DNA from: Trebonia sp036509215
Lineage (GTDB): Bacteria; Actinomycetota; Actinomycetes; Streptosporangiales; Streptosporangiaceae
Assembly: GCA_036509215.1 (NCBI GenBank)
Contig: DATCGA010000036.1
Span: forward strand, 1 to 39,290
DNA: 39,290 nucleotides
Direction: 5' to 3'
In this document: in pieces, positions 1-7,284 of the stretch
Layout of the letters: each line of letters starts with the position of its first letter
Numbering within the stretch: the stretch's first letter is position 1
The notes under the pieces: generated by a model
Told to the model about the DNA's origin: nothing
What the model saw: only the letters and a program-made list of their open reading frames with translations
Database searches by the model: none
Program-made: the position numbers and the translations under genes

Positions 1-924
1 CGCGTCGACGCGGGCCAGGTCGCGGGCGTCGGGTACGACGATCACGGTGCCGCGGCCTGCGCTGGCGGCCGTCATCGCGGCCCGGGCGATCTCCTCCGGC
101 CAGGTTGGACCGGGCAGCGCCGTCCACGCGGCGCGCGCGGGGCGGCCTGCGGCGACCGCGTCGAGGAAGGCGGGGCCGGCCGGGTACCTGGCCCACGGGC
201 CGGGGTCCGGCCGGGGCGGGCGGGCATCTTCCGGCCCGGCCCGGCCGGGGCCTACCTCGGCGGGGCCTGCCACGGCGGTAGCGGTCTCGCCGCGGGCCGA
301 CAGGCCCTGGGGCGCGGACTCGCCGGTCGCCTGCGCTGTATCGGCGGGCTTGGCCGTCTCGGTCGCCTGAGCCGTCTCGGTCGCCTGAGCCGTCTCGCTC
401 GGCTGAGCCGTCTCGGTCGGCTTGGCGGTCTCGGTGGCCGCGTGGCGCTGGGGGATCGCGAGGCGAAGCACGTCGGCCAGCGTCCCCGCGTAGCGGTCGG
501 CGACGGCGCGGGCGAGGCCGGCGATCTCCGGGGTGAGCACCTGCTCGGCCGAGACGACCCGCTCCAGGTAGCTGAGCCTGCCCTGGTGCTCGCTGCTGTC
601 CACCCGGTCGAGGACGTAGCCGTCGGTGAGCTGGCCGGCGAACCTGACCCGGACCCGGACGCCGGGCCGGGCCACCGTCGCCAGCCGTTCCGGCACCAGG
701 TAGTCGAAGGGCCGGTCCAAGTGGGCGAGCGGCAGGTCGACTGCAATCCGCGCGACGGGCCGATCCGCCGCCGGCTTAAGCGTCTTAGGGTCTTTTGACT
801 TTTTTGGCCGATTTTTCCCCGTGGTAGTTTCGGGGGTTTTAGCGGCCTCTGCGGCTTTTGCGGTTTCCAGCGGCGGCATGTCCGGCAGCAGGTCTAGTGC
901 GCCATCGTTTCGCGTTTCCGCCAC
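1..924 (-). CDS. priA: Primosomal protein N' (PriA), N-terminal part, runs off the left edge
   Basis: This is the first ~308 residues of PriA, which reloads the replicative helicase at stalled forks; actinobacterial PriA is often a degenerate helicase. After a basic, low-complexity leader of about 55 residues comes a PriA 3'-DNA-binding domain (ARIAVDLPLAHLDRPFDYLV at about residues 58-77, then VRVRFAGQLTDGYVL). A linker of hexapeptide repeats (TETAQA-like) follows at about residues 165-194, then the start of the ATPase region. The metK-priA order is standard for actinobacteria. I chose GTG at 924 because an in-frame stop (936-934) lies just upstream and no ATG occurs before 879. A -35/-10-like pair (TTGGCG 958-953, TAAGAC 936-931) would put the transcript start near the GTG, so a leaderless mRNA is possible. 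The C-terminal helicase and zinc regions lie outside the window. Confidence 0.85.
   Translation of the reverse strand, partial: MAETRNDGALDLLPDMPPLETAKAAEAAKTPETTTGKNRPKKSKDPKTLKPAADRPVARIAVDLPLAHLDRPFDYLVPERLATVARPGVRVRVRFAGQLTDGYVLDRVDSSEHQGRLSYLERVVSAEQVLTPEIAGLARAVADRYAGTLADVLRLAIPQRHAATETAKPTETAQPSETAQATETAQATETAKPADTAQATGESAPQGLSARGETATAVAGPAEVGPGRAGPEDARPPRPDPGPWARYPAGPAFLDAVAAGRPARAAWTALPGPTWPEEIARAAMTAASAGRGTVIVVPDARDLARVDA
343..432 (-). repeat. 18-bp tandem repeat inside priA
   Basis: Five consecutive 18-bp units (two identical, GGTCGCCTGAGCCGTCTC on the plus strand; the others diverged by a few bases) encode hexapeptide repeats (ATETAQ, PSETAQ, PTETAK) in a linker after the PriA DNA-binding domain. 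The repeat keeps the reading frame. Confidence 0.9.
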
Positions 925-964
925 GGTCCCGTCTTACCAGATAAAAACTTGCCGCCAACACATA

Positions 965-1004
965 CGGCCGGGCACGGGGAGCCGCAATCACCCGTGCCCG
1001 GCCG
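965..1004 (-). terminator. Strong hairpin downstream of the DUF397 gene
   Basis: A perfect 14-bp stem (965-978 with 991-1004, arm CGGCCGGGCACGGG) encloses a 12-nt loop. It lies between the stop of the DUF397 gene and the start of priA. There is no clean U-tract, which is common for actinobacterial terminators. It probably separates the two transcripts. Confidence 0.65.
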
Positions 1005-1072
1005 CACGCGGACTCGCCTGCCCGGTCCTGCGCAGGATGAGCCATCGCGAGATTGCGCCCGATCAGCCTGCA

Positions 1073-1309
1073 CTAGCCGATCAGGTAGTCGAACTCCCCG
1101 GAGCGGAGAGCGCTAACCATAGCGCGGACGGCCGTGGCCGGGTAGATGAGGGCCATGCCCTTGGGGTCGCGCGAGTTGCGCATGGCAACCGTGGCCGAGT
1201 CCAGCCGAGCAAGCTCCACGCACGCACCCTGGGAGTTACTGCGCTGGCTCTTCCGCCAGATCGCGCCCTCGAGCTGCGCGGCGCTGATCCCGTTGTGAAT
1301 GTCCTGCAT
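1073..1309 (-). CDS. DUF397 domain protein
   Basis: A 78-residue protein made almost entirely of a DUF397 domain: the typical 'W-R-K-S-Q-R-S-N-S-Q-G-A-C-V-E-L-A' start, then 'VAMRNSRDPKG' and the C-terminal 'FDYLIG'. In actinomycetes DUF397 proteins usually sit beside a Scr1-type helix-turn-helix regulator and act as small partner proteins. Here no such partner is in the window, so the gene is an orphan inserted between metK and priA, which are usually adjacent. The ATG at 1309 follows AGGAGA with good spacing; a longer reading to 1456 has no convincing ribosome binding site and an atypical N-terminus. Confidence 0.8.
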   Translation of the reverse strand: MQDIHNGISAAQLEGAIWRKSQRSNSQGACVELARLDSATVAMRNSRDPKGMALIYPATAVRAMVSALRSGEFDYLIG

Positions 1310-1782
1310 CGTTTCTCGTCTCCTGACGGATTTACCCCGGCCCGTCTTCGGCAGCTGCCGGTTACGGGCCAGAGAGGACAGGGGGTCCGGCGCGGGTTGC
1401 GGACGGCCCCGGTTGGTTCTCCTTCGTGTCCCCCCGGGACTTACAAGAAAGAGCATAGCGCATGCACGTGCATCCGCATGGTATTTCGCACTTTCATACG
1501 CATACGCATCTGCATACGCGTTCGCCTAGGTAGCTTCCGGTCCGCTAGTCGCGCGATTCAGATATCACGGCAGGCTGCGGCAGTGCGGCAATAGGCCGCA
1601 CCTCCGGCCTGCCTCTGCTACCCCACCCGCCAGGCTGTATGCACGAGGATCAAATCTCGTCATCAGTCACTTTGGATAACTACCGTACACCGCTCGGTGA
1701 TCATTGTGACGTACGCCACAATCTCCGCGTCATCTACACAACGAAAGACGCGCGAGCGGGGTGCCCGGTTGGGTGACAAGAA
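1310..1782. other. Intergenic region with repeats and dyads
   Basis: No convincing gene in about 470 bp. The region is less GC-rich than its surroundings. It holds a cluster of GCATNCG-like words at 1460-1525, including the perfect dyad ATGCACGTGCAT (1462-1473), and a Crp-like dyad (1703-1722). It must contain the promoter of the DUF397 gene. Confidence 0.6.
1703..1722. promoter_or_regulatory. Crp-like inverted repeat
   Basis: ATTGTGACGTACGCCACAAT is an almost perfect 20-bp dyad. Its core TGTGA-N6-CCACA (1706-1721) matches the Crp/GlxR consensus TGTGA-N6-TCACA at 9 of 10 positions. It lies about 400 bp upstream of the DUF397 gene and beyond the metK terminator, so its target is uncertain. 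Binding is inferred from the pattern only. Confidence 0.4.
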
Positions 1783-1820
1783 CGAAAAAAATACCCGGGG
1801 CGGAAGCCCGCCCCGGGTAG
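1783..1820 (-). terminator. Intrinsic terminator of metK
   Basis: Read on the minus strand, an 11-bp stem (ACCCGGGGCGG with CCGCCCCGGGT, GCTT loop) is followed by ATTTTTTT. This is a complete Rho-independent terminator with a U-tract, unusual in so GC-rich a genome. It lies about 35 bp after the metK stop. Confidence 0.9.
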
Positions 1821-1828
1821 TGACTGGA

Positions 1829-1848
1829 GGGGCGGGATATCCCGCCCC
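1829..1848. repeat. Perfect 20-bp palindrome between metK and its terminator
   Basis: GGGGCGGGATATCCCGCCCC is a perfect palindrome just downstream of the metK stop. It gives two consecutive hairpins in the metK 3' UTR and could protect the mRNA end or help termination. Confidence 0.7.
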
Positions 1849-1854
1849 GGCTGG

Positions 1855-3048
1855 CTAGAGGCCGACCACGGCGCGCAGCTTGTCGGCGCGGTCGGTGCGC
1901 TCCCAGGTGAAGTCCGGCTCGGTGCGGCCGAAGTGGCCGTAGGCCGCGGTCTGGGAGTAGATCGGCCGGAGCAGGTCGAGGTCGGCGATGATGGCCCTCG
2001 GCCGCAGGTCGAAGACTTCCGTCACCGCGTCCTGGATCCGCTCCACCGGCAGCTTCTCGGTGCCGAAGCACTCGATGAACAGGCCAACCGGCTTGGCCTT
2101 GCCGATGGCGTACGCCACCTGCGCCTCGCACCGGTCCGCGAGCCCGGCCGCGACCACGTTCTTCGCCACCCAGCGCATCGCGTAGGCGGCGCTGCGGTCC
2201 ACCTTGGACGGGTCCTTGCCGGAGAAGGCGCCGCCGCCGTGCCTGGCCATGCCGCCGTAGGTGTCAATGATGATCTTGCGGCCGGTGAGGCCGGCGTCGC
2301 CCATCGGGCCGCCGATCTCGAATCGGCCGGTCGGGTTGACCAGCAGCCGGAACCCGGTGGTGTCGATGTCGAAGCCGGCCAGCACCGGGTCGACGACGTA
2401 GTCCTTGATGTCGGGGGCGAGCAGTTCCTTGAGGTTGATGTCGGGCGCGTGCTGGGTGGACACGACCACGGTGTCCAGCCGCACCGGCGTGTCGCCCGCG
2501 TACTCGATGGTCACCTGGGTCTTGCCGTCCGGCCGCAGGTAGGGCACGGTGCCGGAGCGGCGCACGGCCGACAGCTGGCGCGCCAGCCGGTGCGCCATCA
2601 TGATCGGCAGCGGCATCAGCTCGGGGGTGTCGCGGCAGGCGTAGCCGAACATCAGGCCCTGGTCGCCCGCCCCCTGGCGGTCGTAGTCGTCGCTGCCCTC
2701 GCCCTCGCGGTACTCGAACGCGTCGGAGACGCCCTGGGCGATGTCGGGCGACTGCGAGCCGATCGAGACCGAGACGCCGCAGGACGCCCCGTCATAGCCC
2801 TTGGCCGAGGAGTCATAGCCGATCTGCAGGATCTTCGCCCGGATGATGCCGGGGATGTCCACGTAGGTCTTGGTGGTCACCTCGCCCGCCACGTGCACCT
2901 GGCCGGTCGTGATGAGCGTCTCCACCGCGACGTGGCTCTCCGGGTCGTCCTTGAGCATCGCGTCGAGGACGGCATCGCTGATCTGGTCCGCCATCTTGTC
3001 CGGGTGGCCTTCCGTGACCGACTCCGAGGTAAACAACCGACGAGCCAC
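1855..3048 (-). CDS. metK: S-adenosylmethionine synthetase (MetK)
   Basis: Makes S-adenosylmethionine from methionine and ATP in the cytoplasm. The protein shows the N-terminal RRLFTSESVTEGHPDK, the GAGDQGLMFGYA ATP-binding signature and the GGGAFSGKDPSKVDRS P-loop-like signature, and ends DFTWERTD, all diagnostic of MetK and close to the actinobacterial form. I chose GTG at 3048 (397 residues) because GGAG stands 9 nt before it and the product MARRLFTSESV fits the family start. The ATG five codons upstream (3063) has a poor ribosome binding site but cannot be excluded. The leader is too short for a SAM riboswitch. Followed by its own terminator; coaBC lies upstream on the same strand. Confidence 0.97.
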   Translation of the reverse strand: MARRLFTSESVTEGHPDKMADQISDAVLDAMLKDDPESHVAVETLITTGQVHVAGEVTTKTYVDIPGIIRAKILQIGYDSSAKGYDGASCGVSVSIGSQSPDIAQGVSDAFEYREGEGSDDYDRQGAGDQGLMFGYACRDTPELMPLPIMMAHRLARQLSAVRRSGTVPYLRPDGKTQVTIEYAGDTPVRLDTVVVSTQHAPDINLKELLAPDIKDYVVDPVLAGFDIDTTGFRLLVNPTGRFEIGGPMGDAGLTGRKIIIDTYGGMARHGGGAFSGKDPSKVDRSAAYAMRWVAKNVVAAGLADRCEAQVAYAIGKAKPVGLFIECFGTEKLPVERIQDAVTEVFDLRPRAIIADLDLLRPIYSQTAAYGHFGRTEPDFTWERTDRADKLRAVVGL

Positions 3049-3096
3049 GTTATTGATCTCCATCCAAAAAGAGCAAGCTGACCAGGTGAAGTGTAG

Positions 3097-3117
3097 CCGG
3101 ACGAATCAACCGTCCGG
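3097..3117 (-). other. Small inverted repeat in the coaBC-metK gap
   Basis: CCGGAC arms (3097-3102 and 3112-3117) separated by 9 nt. It lies between the coaBC stop and the metK start and may be a weak terminator or part of the metK leader. Confidence 0.35.
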
Positions 3118-3137
3118 TGCCGGGCCGATCTAGCGCC

Positions 3138-3172
3138 GGGCGCCGATCAGATCAGGGGCGCCGATCAGATCA
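3138..3172. repeat. Tandem duplication spanning the coaBC stop codon
   Basis: GGGCGCCGATCAGATCA occurs twice with an 18-bp period (3138-3154 and 3156-3172). The copy at the coaBC end carries the stop codon; the second copy is non-coding. It looks like a recent slippage duplication. Confidence 0.85.
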
Positions 3173-4439
3173 GCCGAGCGGCCACCAAGTCCCAGACGGA
3201 GTCGGCGAGGGCGTCCTTGGAGCGGCGCGAGATCGGGGTCACCGAGCCGTCCGCGCCGAGCACGACCGCCTCGTTGTCGCCCGCGCCGAACCCGAGGCCG
3301 CCGCCCACGGGGTTGACCACTAGCAGGTCGCACCCCTTCCTGGCCAGCTTGGCCCGAGCGGCGTCCAGGTCAGGGTTGGTCTCGGCGGCGAATCCGACCA
3401 CCAACTGGCCCGCCGAGCCGCGCTCGACGTCAGATCGGACATGCGGGCCCGCGTTGCCCGGTAGACCCGCCGTCGGGTCCGCCGGACCTCGCTCGACGCG
3501 GCGCGCGGACAGGTCGGCCAGGATGTCGGGGTTCTCGGTCAGCGCGATCGGCTCAGGCAGCCGGCCGTCCTTCTTGATCTTCTGGTCGGCCCGGGCGGCG
3601 GGACGGAAATCGGCGACAGCGGCGGTCATCACGATGATGTCGGCGGCCGGGGCCGCGGCGAGCATCGCGGCGTGCATGTCCCGCGCCGATACGACGCGCA
3701 CGACCTTCGCCCCGGCCGGGTCGGGAAGCTCCACGTTCGCGGCGACCAGGGTGACATCGGCGCCGCGGGCGACGGCGGACCTGGCGAACGCGTACCCCTG
3801 CCTGCCGGTGGACCAGTTGCCGAGAAAGCGGACCGGGTCGAGTTCTTCCCGCGTGCCGCCCGCCGAGATGAGGACGCGTCGGCCGGCCAGGCTCTGCCGC
3901 GCGTTCGTTCGATACCCCAAGATTTTTTCTGCCAGCGCGAACAGTTCGCTTGGCTCGGGCAGACGCCCCGCACCGCTGTCTTTTCCGGTGAGGCGGCCGA
4001 CGGCCGGCTCGATCACGACCGCGCCCCGGCGGCGGAGGGTGGCCACGTTGTCCTGGGTCGCCGGGTGCTCCCACATCTCGGTGTGCATCGCGGGCGCGTA
4101 GACGACCGGGCAGCGGGCGGTCAGCAGGGTGGCGGTCAGCAGGTCGCCGGACAGGCCGGCCGCGGCGCGGGCGATGACGTCCGCAGTCGCGGGCGCGATC
4201 AGCACCAGGTCGGCGCTCTGGCCGAGCCTGACGTGCGGGACGTCGGCCACGCCGGTCCAGACGTCGGTGGTCACCGGCTCGCCCGACAGCGCCGCCCAGG
4301 TCGGCTCGCCGACGAAGCGGAGGGCATCGGGGGTCGGGACGACGCGGACGCTGTGGCCGGCCTCCTTGAGCAGGCGCAGCAGCTCGCAGGCCTTGTACGC
4401 GGCAACGCCGGCGCCCACGCCAAGGATGACGCGTGCCAT
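3165..4439 (-). CDS. coaBC: Bifunctional CoaBC (phosphopantothenoylcysteine synthetase/decarboxylase)
   Basis: Carries two steps of coenzyme A synthesis: CoaB joins cysteine to phosphopantothenate and CoaC decarboxylates the product. The N-terminal flavoprotein half shows GVGAGVAAYKA, the catalytic His in VPHVRLG, PATADVIA and the actinobacterial PAMHTEMWEHPAT substrate clamp (other bacteria have PAMN). The CoaB half starts near VLISAGGTREELDPVRFLGN and has the lysine-rich KIKK segment. Between LADLSARR and QLVVGFAAET is an extra stretch of about 25 residues, with two VERG(P/S)A copies, that I do not expect in the family. Sits upstream of metK and 33 bp after rpoZ, as in other actinobacteria. 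The ATG at 4439 lacks a strong ribosome binding site. Confidence 0.95.
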   Translation of the reverse strand: MARVILGVGAGVAAYKACELLRLLKEAGHSVRVVPTPDALRFVGEPTWAALSGEPVTTDVWTGVADVPHVRLGQSADLVLIAPATADVIARAAAGLSGDLLTATLLTARCPVVYAPAMHTEMWEHPATQDNVATLRRRGAVVIEPAVGRLTGKDSGAGRLPEPSELFALAEKILGYRTNARQSLAGRRVLISAGGTREELDPVRFLGNWSTGRQGYAFARSAVARGADVTLVAANVELPDPAGAKVVRVVSARDMHAAMLAAAPAADIIVMTAAVADFRPAARADQKIKKDGRLPEPIALTENPDILADLSARRVERGPADPTAGLPGNAGPHVRSDVERGSAGQLVVGFAAETNPDLDAARAKLARKGCDLLVVNPVGGGLGFGAGDNEAVVLGADGSVTPISRRSKDALADSVWDLVAARLI

Positions 4440-4472
4440 GACGGGCGGGAGGGCGGGGCAGCAGGAGGGCTG

Positions 4473-4733
4473 TTAACCCTCGAGCTGCTCGACCTTGAGC
4501 ATGCCCTCGCGGGTCTCGCGGAGCGCGATCGAGAGCGGCTTCTCCTGCACCCGGGTCTCGACCAGCGGGCCGACGTACTCGAGCAGGCCCTCGCCGAGCT
4601 GCGAGTAGTAGGCGTTGATCTGGCGAGCCCGCTTGGCCGCCAGGATCACCAGCCGGTACTTGCTGTCGACGACCTCAAGCAGCTCGTCGATCGGCGGGTT
4701 GATGATGCCTGCAACGCCCTGGGTTTGTGCCAC
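4473..4733 (-). CDS. rpoZ: RNA polymerase omega subunit
   Basis: A small subunit that binds and stabilises the beta' subunit of RNA polymerase. The 86-residue protein has the actinobacterial omega core: GIINPPIDELL, KYRLVILAAKRARQINAYY, LLEYVGPLVET and KPLSIALRE. The GTG at 4733 is preceded by AGGAAGG with 6-nt spacing. Lies 12 bp after gmk on the same strand, in the usual gmk-rpoZ-coaBC order. Confidence 0.97.
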   Translation of the reverse strand: MAQTQGVAGIINPPIDELLEVVDSKYRLVILAAKRARQINAYYSQLGEGLLEYVGPLVETRVQEKPLSIALRETREGMLKVEQLEG

Positions 4734-4745
4734 GTGTGGCCTTCC

Positions 4746-5396
4746 TCACGGATTAACTGAGCTAACGATCAACGTTACCATCTGCCGGCAGACCTCATCG
4801 ACGGACGTGTTCACCAGCGTCACGTCGAACTCGCCGGCCGCGGCGAGTTCCTCCTTGGCCGCCGCCAGGCGGCGGTCCACCACCTCCGGCGACTCGGTGC
4901 CGCGGCCGGTCAGCCTGCGCACCAGTTCCGCCCACGACGGCGGCTTGAGGAACACCAGCAGCGCGTCGTCCTTCATCGCCTCACGGACCTGCCGGGCGCC
5001 CGCCAGGTCGATCTCGAGCAGGGTCGGCAGCCCGCGCTCGAGCCGGTCCCGGACCGGCGCGGCCGGCGTTCCGTATTTGTTTCCCGCGAACTCGGCCCAC
5101 TCAAGAAGTTCTTCTGCGGCCACCATGCGGTCGAACTCTTCGCGAGTGACAAAGTAATATTCCCGGCCGTTCACTTCTCCCGGCCGCGGACTTCGCGTTG
5201 TCACGGAAACGGAAATCCAGATCTCCGGCGATCGACGCCGAAGTTCCGCGACGACTGTGCTCTTCCCGACCCCGGAAGGCCCGGAGAGCACAGTCAGCCG
5301 CGAATTGTTCCGCACCACGGGAAGGCTAGCGCCGGCCGGCGCCGCTTTTCCCGCGGCACCGGTCCCGCGCGCCTTACCGCCGGGCGCGCCGACCAT
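4746..5396 (-). CDS. gmk: Guanylate kinase
   Basis: Phosphorylates GMP to GDP. The P-loop GPSGVGKST, the GMP-binding SVTTRSPRPGEVNGREYYFV and LLEWAEFAGNKYGTP, and the lid arginines (RRLTGRGTE) are present. The 216-residue protein carries an N-terminal Gly/Ala-rich extension of about 30 residues before the core; a shorter start inside it is possible, but no better ribosome binding site was seen. The gene follows mihF by 44 bp and precedes rpoZ, so the three are probably one transcript. Confidence 0.95.
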   Translation of the reverse strand: MVGAPGGKARGTGAAGKAAPAGASLPVVRNNSRLTVLSGPSGVGKSTVVAELRRRSPEIWISVSVTTRSPRPGEVNGREYYFVTREEFDRMVAAEELLEWAEFAGNKYGTPAAPVRDRLERGLPTLLEIDLAGARQVREAMKDDALLVFLKPPSWAELVRRLTGRGTESPEVVDRRLAAAKEELAAAGEFDVTLVNTSVDEVCRQMVTLIVSSVNP

Positions 5397-5440
5397 GCCC
5401 GCGCGCCCAGGCCGACCGCTCGCCGGACCGGCTCACTGCA

Positions 5441-5761
5441 TCAAAGATCCGCACCGAACTCCTGCTCAAGCGCGGCGCGCTGGTTCGCACCGAGCCCTCG
5501 CACGCGGCGGGACTCGGCAATGCCGAGCCGCTCCATGATCTGCTTGGCGCGGACCTTGCCAACGCCGGGCAGGGACTCCAGGAGCGCCGAGACCTTCATC
5601 TTGCCAATGACGTCGTCGGTGGAACCGTCCTTGATGACTTCGGACAGGGTCACCGCGCCGCGCTTGAGGCGATTCTTAACCTCGGCACGTTCCTTGCGCG
5701 CTATCGCTGCCTTCTGCAAGGCCTCGGCGCGCTGTTCGGGAGTGAGGGGAGGAAGAGCCAC
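5441..5761 (-). CDS. mihF: Actinobacterial integration host factor (mIHF)
   Basis: A nucleoid-associated DNA-binding protein unique to actinobacteria and unrelated to enterobacterial IHF. The 106-residue protein has the long basic N-terminal helix (EQRAEALQKAAIARKERAEVKNRLKRG in part), then the helix-two-turns-helix core with LESLPGVGKVRAKQIMERLGI and the conserved RRVRGLGANQRAALEQEF. The GTG at 5761 follows GAGGTGA. Heads the mihF-gmk-rpoZ block and has a long non-coding upstream region with dyads. Confidence 0.95.
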   Translation of the reverse strand: MALPPLTPEQRAEALQKAAIARKERAEVKNRLKRGAVTLSEVIKDGSTDDVIGKMKVSALLESLPGVGKVRAKQIMERLGIAESRRVRGLGANQRAALEQEFGADL

Positions 5762-6422
5762 TCGGGGTCACCTCGGGTTTCGTTCGTAAAAAAGGTTGGA
5801 CGGGAGGGGAAACTAGCGAGTCAAGCACCCTTTCGGCAACGCGAACCTCCGTTTATGTCATCACAAATTCAAATATATTACTCTGCACGCATGTATTACT
5901 ACTTAACGTAGCCAAGGGCAGGTCTCGGACCCCGTCCGACTACCGCGCTTCGAAAGTTTCGAAGCGTCGCGCACCCGTGCGAGCCCTTCCCTGCCATCGG
6001 CAAAATATTCCTTTTGTCTGTTTTCGATTGGCCGATCCAGCGCGGTCCGCCGACACCCGGGACCCTGCCGCCGCTTGGCGACTCAACCATACACGCAGCG
6101 ACGAAGCCGGGACGTACCGGCGCAAAGACCAGCCCAGCGATGCGGCGGGACCGGACGCCCGACGCTCCCCGCCCGGCGCCCGCTGGGGCCGCCGTGACCA
6201 GAGATACCTCGCGTGATATATGTGATTTATGAGTAGTAAAGGCCAACTTTGTCACCATTAATGATGTTCCACGCCCATCTCGTCCTTGAGGGCATTTTAC
6301 CCTCCGCAGCGCCATGATCACAGTACAGATTCTACGAAATCGCCGCAGGTAGAGTTCGCCGCACCGAACATATCTCCGGTCATAGGACAACGCCTGATGC
6401 CAGTGTGACCTCTGCGGACTGC
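5762..6422 (-). promoter_or_regulatory. Long upstream region of mihF
   Basis: About 660 bp without a convincing gene and with clearly more A+T than the rest of the window. A -10-like TAATAT (5880-5875, minus strand) would give a leader of roughly 105 nt before mihF. Further upstream lie two dyads (5925-5939 and 5946-5966) and an AT-rich patch at 6210-6270. A weak reading frame covers 5899-6390, but it has no ribosome binding site or recognisable domain. Confidence 0.5.
5946..5966. promoter_or_regulatory. Perfect 10+1+10 palindrome upstream of mihF
   Basis: Arms CGCTTCGAAA and TTTCGAAGCG around a single central base form a perfect dyad, typical of a dimeric repressor site or a very stable RNA hairpin. 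It is about 65 bp upstream of the predicted -10 of mihF. A second dyad (TCGGAC arms, 5925-5939) lies beside it. Confidence 0.6.
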
Positions 6423-6444
6423 GTCCGCCACCCGGTTGGCGGAC
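6423..6444 (-). terminator. Hairpin after pyrF
   Basis: A perfect 8-bp stem (GTCCGCCA at 6423-6430 with TGGCGGAC at 6437-6444) with a 6-nt loop lies about 45 bp after the pyrF stop. There is no U-tract. It is the likely end of the pyrimidine operon transcript. Confidence 0.55.
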
Positions 6445-6487
6445 CGCGACCGCCTTTGCCTGATTCTTACGGAATGGGAACGGAGGC

Positions 6488-7258
6488 TTACCCGGCCGGG
6501 GCGGCCCGGCGCAGCGACGCGGCGATCGTGGCGGCGGCCGCGCCGGGGTCGGAGGCCCTGGTGATGGGGCGGCCGATGACGAGCAGGTCGGCGCCGGCCT
6601 TGATCGCCTCGACCGGGGTCGCGATGCGGGCCTGGTCGTCGCTGTCGGCCCCGGACGGGCGGATGCCGGGGGTGATGAGGGCGATGCCGGAGCCGACCTC
6701 GGCGCGGACGGCAGCGACCTCCTGGGGCGAGCAGACGAGGCCGCGGGCGCCCGCCGCGACGGCGAGCACCGCCATCCGGCGGACGGCGTCGCTGACCGAG
6801 TCGGGCATGCCCAGCGCGGTCAGGTCGCGCTCGCTGATCGACGTCAGCAGGGTCACCCCGGCCACCATTGTGCCCGGGGCGGCCTCGACGGCCGCCTTGA
6901 TCATGTCCGCTCCCCCGGCCGCGTGCACGGTGAGGATCTCCGGGCGCAGCCGGGACACGGCGCGGGCGGCGCCCGCCACCGTGTTGGGGATGTCGTGCAG
7001 CTTCAGGTCGAGGAAGACGTTGACCCCACTCGCGCCGCGCACCGTGGCCACCACGTCCGGGCCGTACCGGAGGTACAGCTCCAGGCCGATCTTGACCGTG
7101 GACACGTACGGGGTGACCAGCGACGCCCATAGGGCCGCGGTGTCCAGGTCGGGCGCGTCGAGCGCCACCGCCACCGGCGCGGGCTTGGACGGCCCCTTTC
7201 CGGTGGCTAGCCCGGGGCGGACGGACTCGGCTTGCTCGCTTGCGGATCGGCCCGGCAA
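6488..7258 (-). CDS. pyrF: Orotidine 5'-phosphate decarboxylase, type 1
   Basis: Last step of UMP synthesis: decarboxylates OMP. The protein shows the catalytic FLDLKLHDIPNTV (Lys-Asp pair), TVHAAGGADM, GVTLLTSI, ITPGIRP and VIGRPIT, all of the E. coli-like type 1 family. Streptomyces and mycobacteria generally carry the longer type 2 enzyme, so the type is informative about lineage. The reading frame opens with TTG at 7258 directly after an in-frame TAG. AGGA lies 12 nt upstream; the first ~28 residues are atypical, so an internal GTG just before VALDAPD is an alternative. Follows pyrD by 26 bp. Confidence 0.93.
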   Translation of the reverse strand: MPGRSASEQAESVRPGLATGKGPSKPAPVAVALDAPDLDTAALWASLVTPYVSTVKIGLELYLRYGPDVVATVRGASGVNVFLDLKLHDIPNTVAGAARAVSRLRPEILTVHAAGGADMIKAAVEAAPGTMVAGVTLLTSISERDLTALGMPDSVSDAVRRMAVLAVAAGARGLVCSPQEVAAVRAEVGSGIALITPGIRPSGADSDDQARIATPVEAIKAGADLLVIGRPITRASDPGAAAATIAASLRRAAPAG

Positions 7259-7284
7259 CTAAATCACATCCTGTAATTTATTGA

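Noticed and set aside
3049..3164. SAM riboswitch upstream of metK
   Set aside because: The gap is only about 115 bp and is partly filled by a tandem duplication; I see no conserved SAM-I/IV helices.
5899..6390. 163-codon minus-strand reading frame in the mihF upstream region
   Set aside because: No ribosome binding site, no recognisable domain, many basic and cysteine residues typical of random frames, and it runs through strong dyads. Treated as non-coding.
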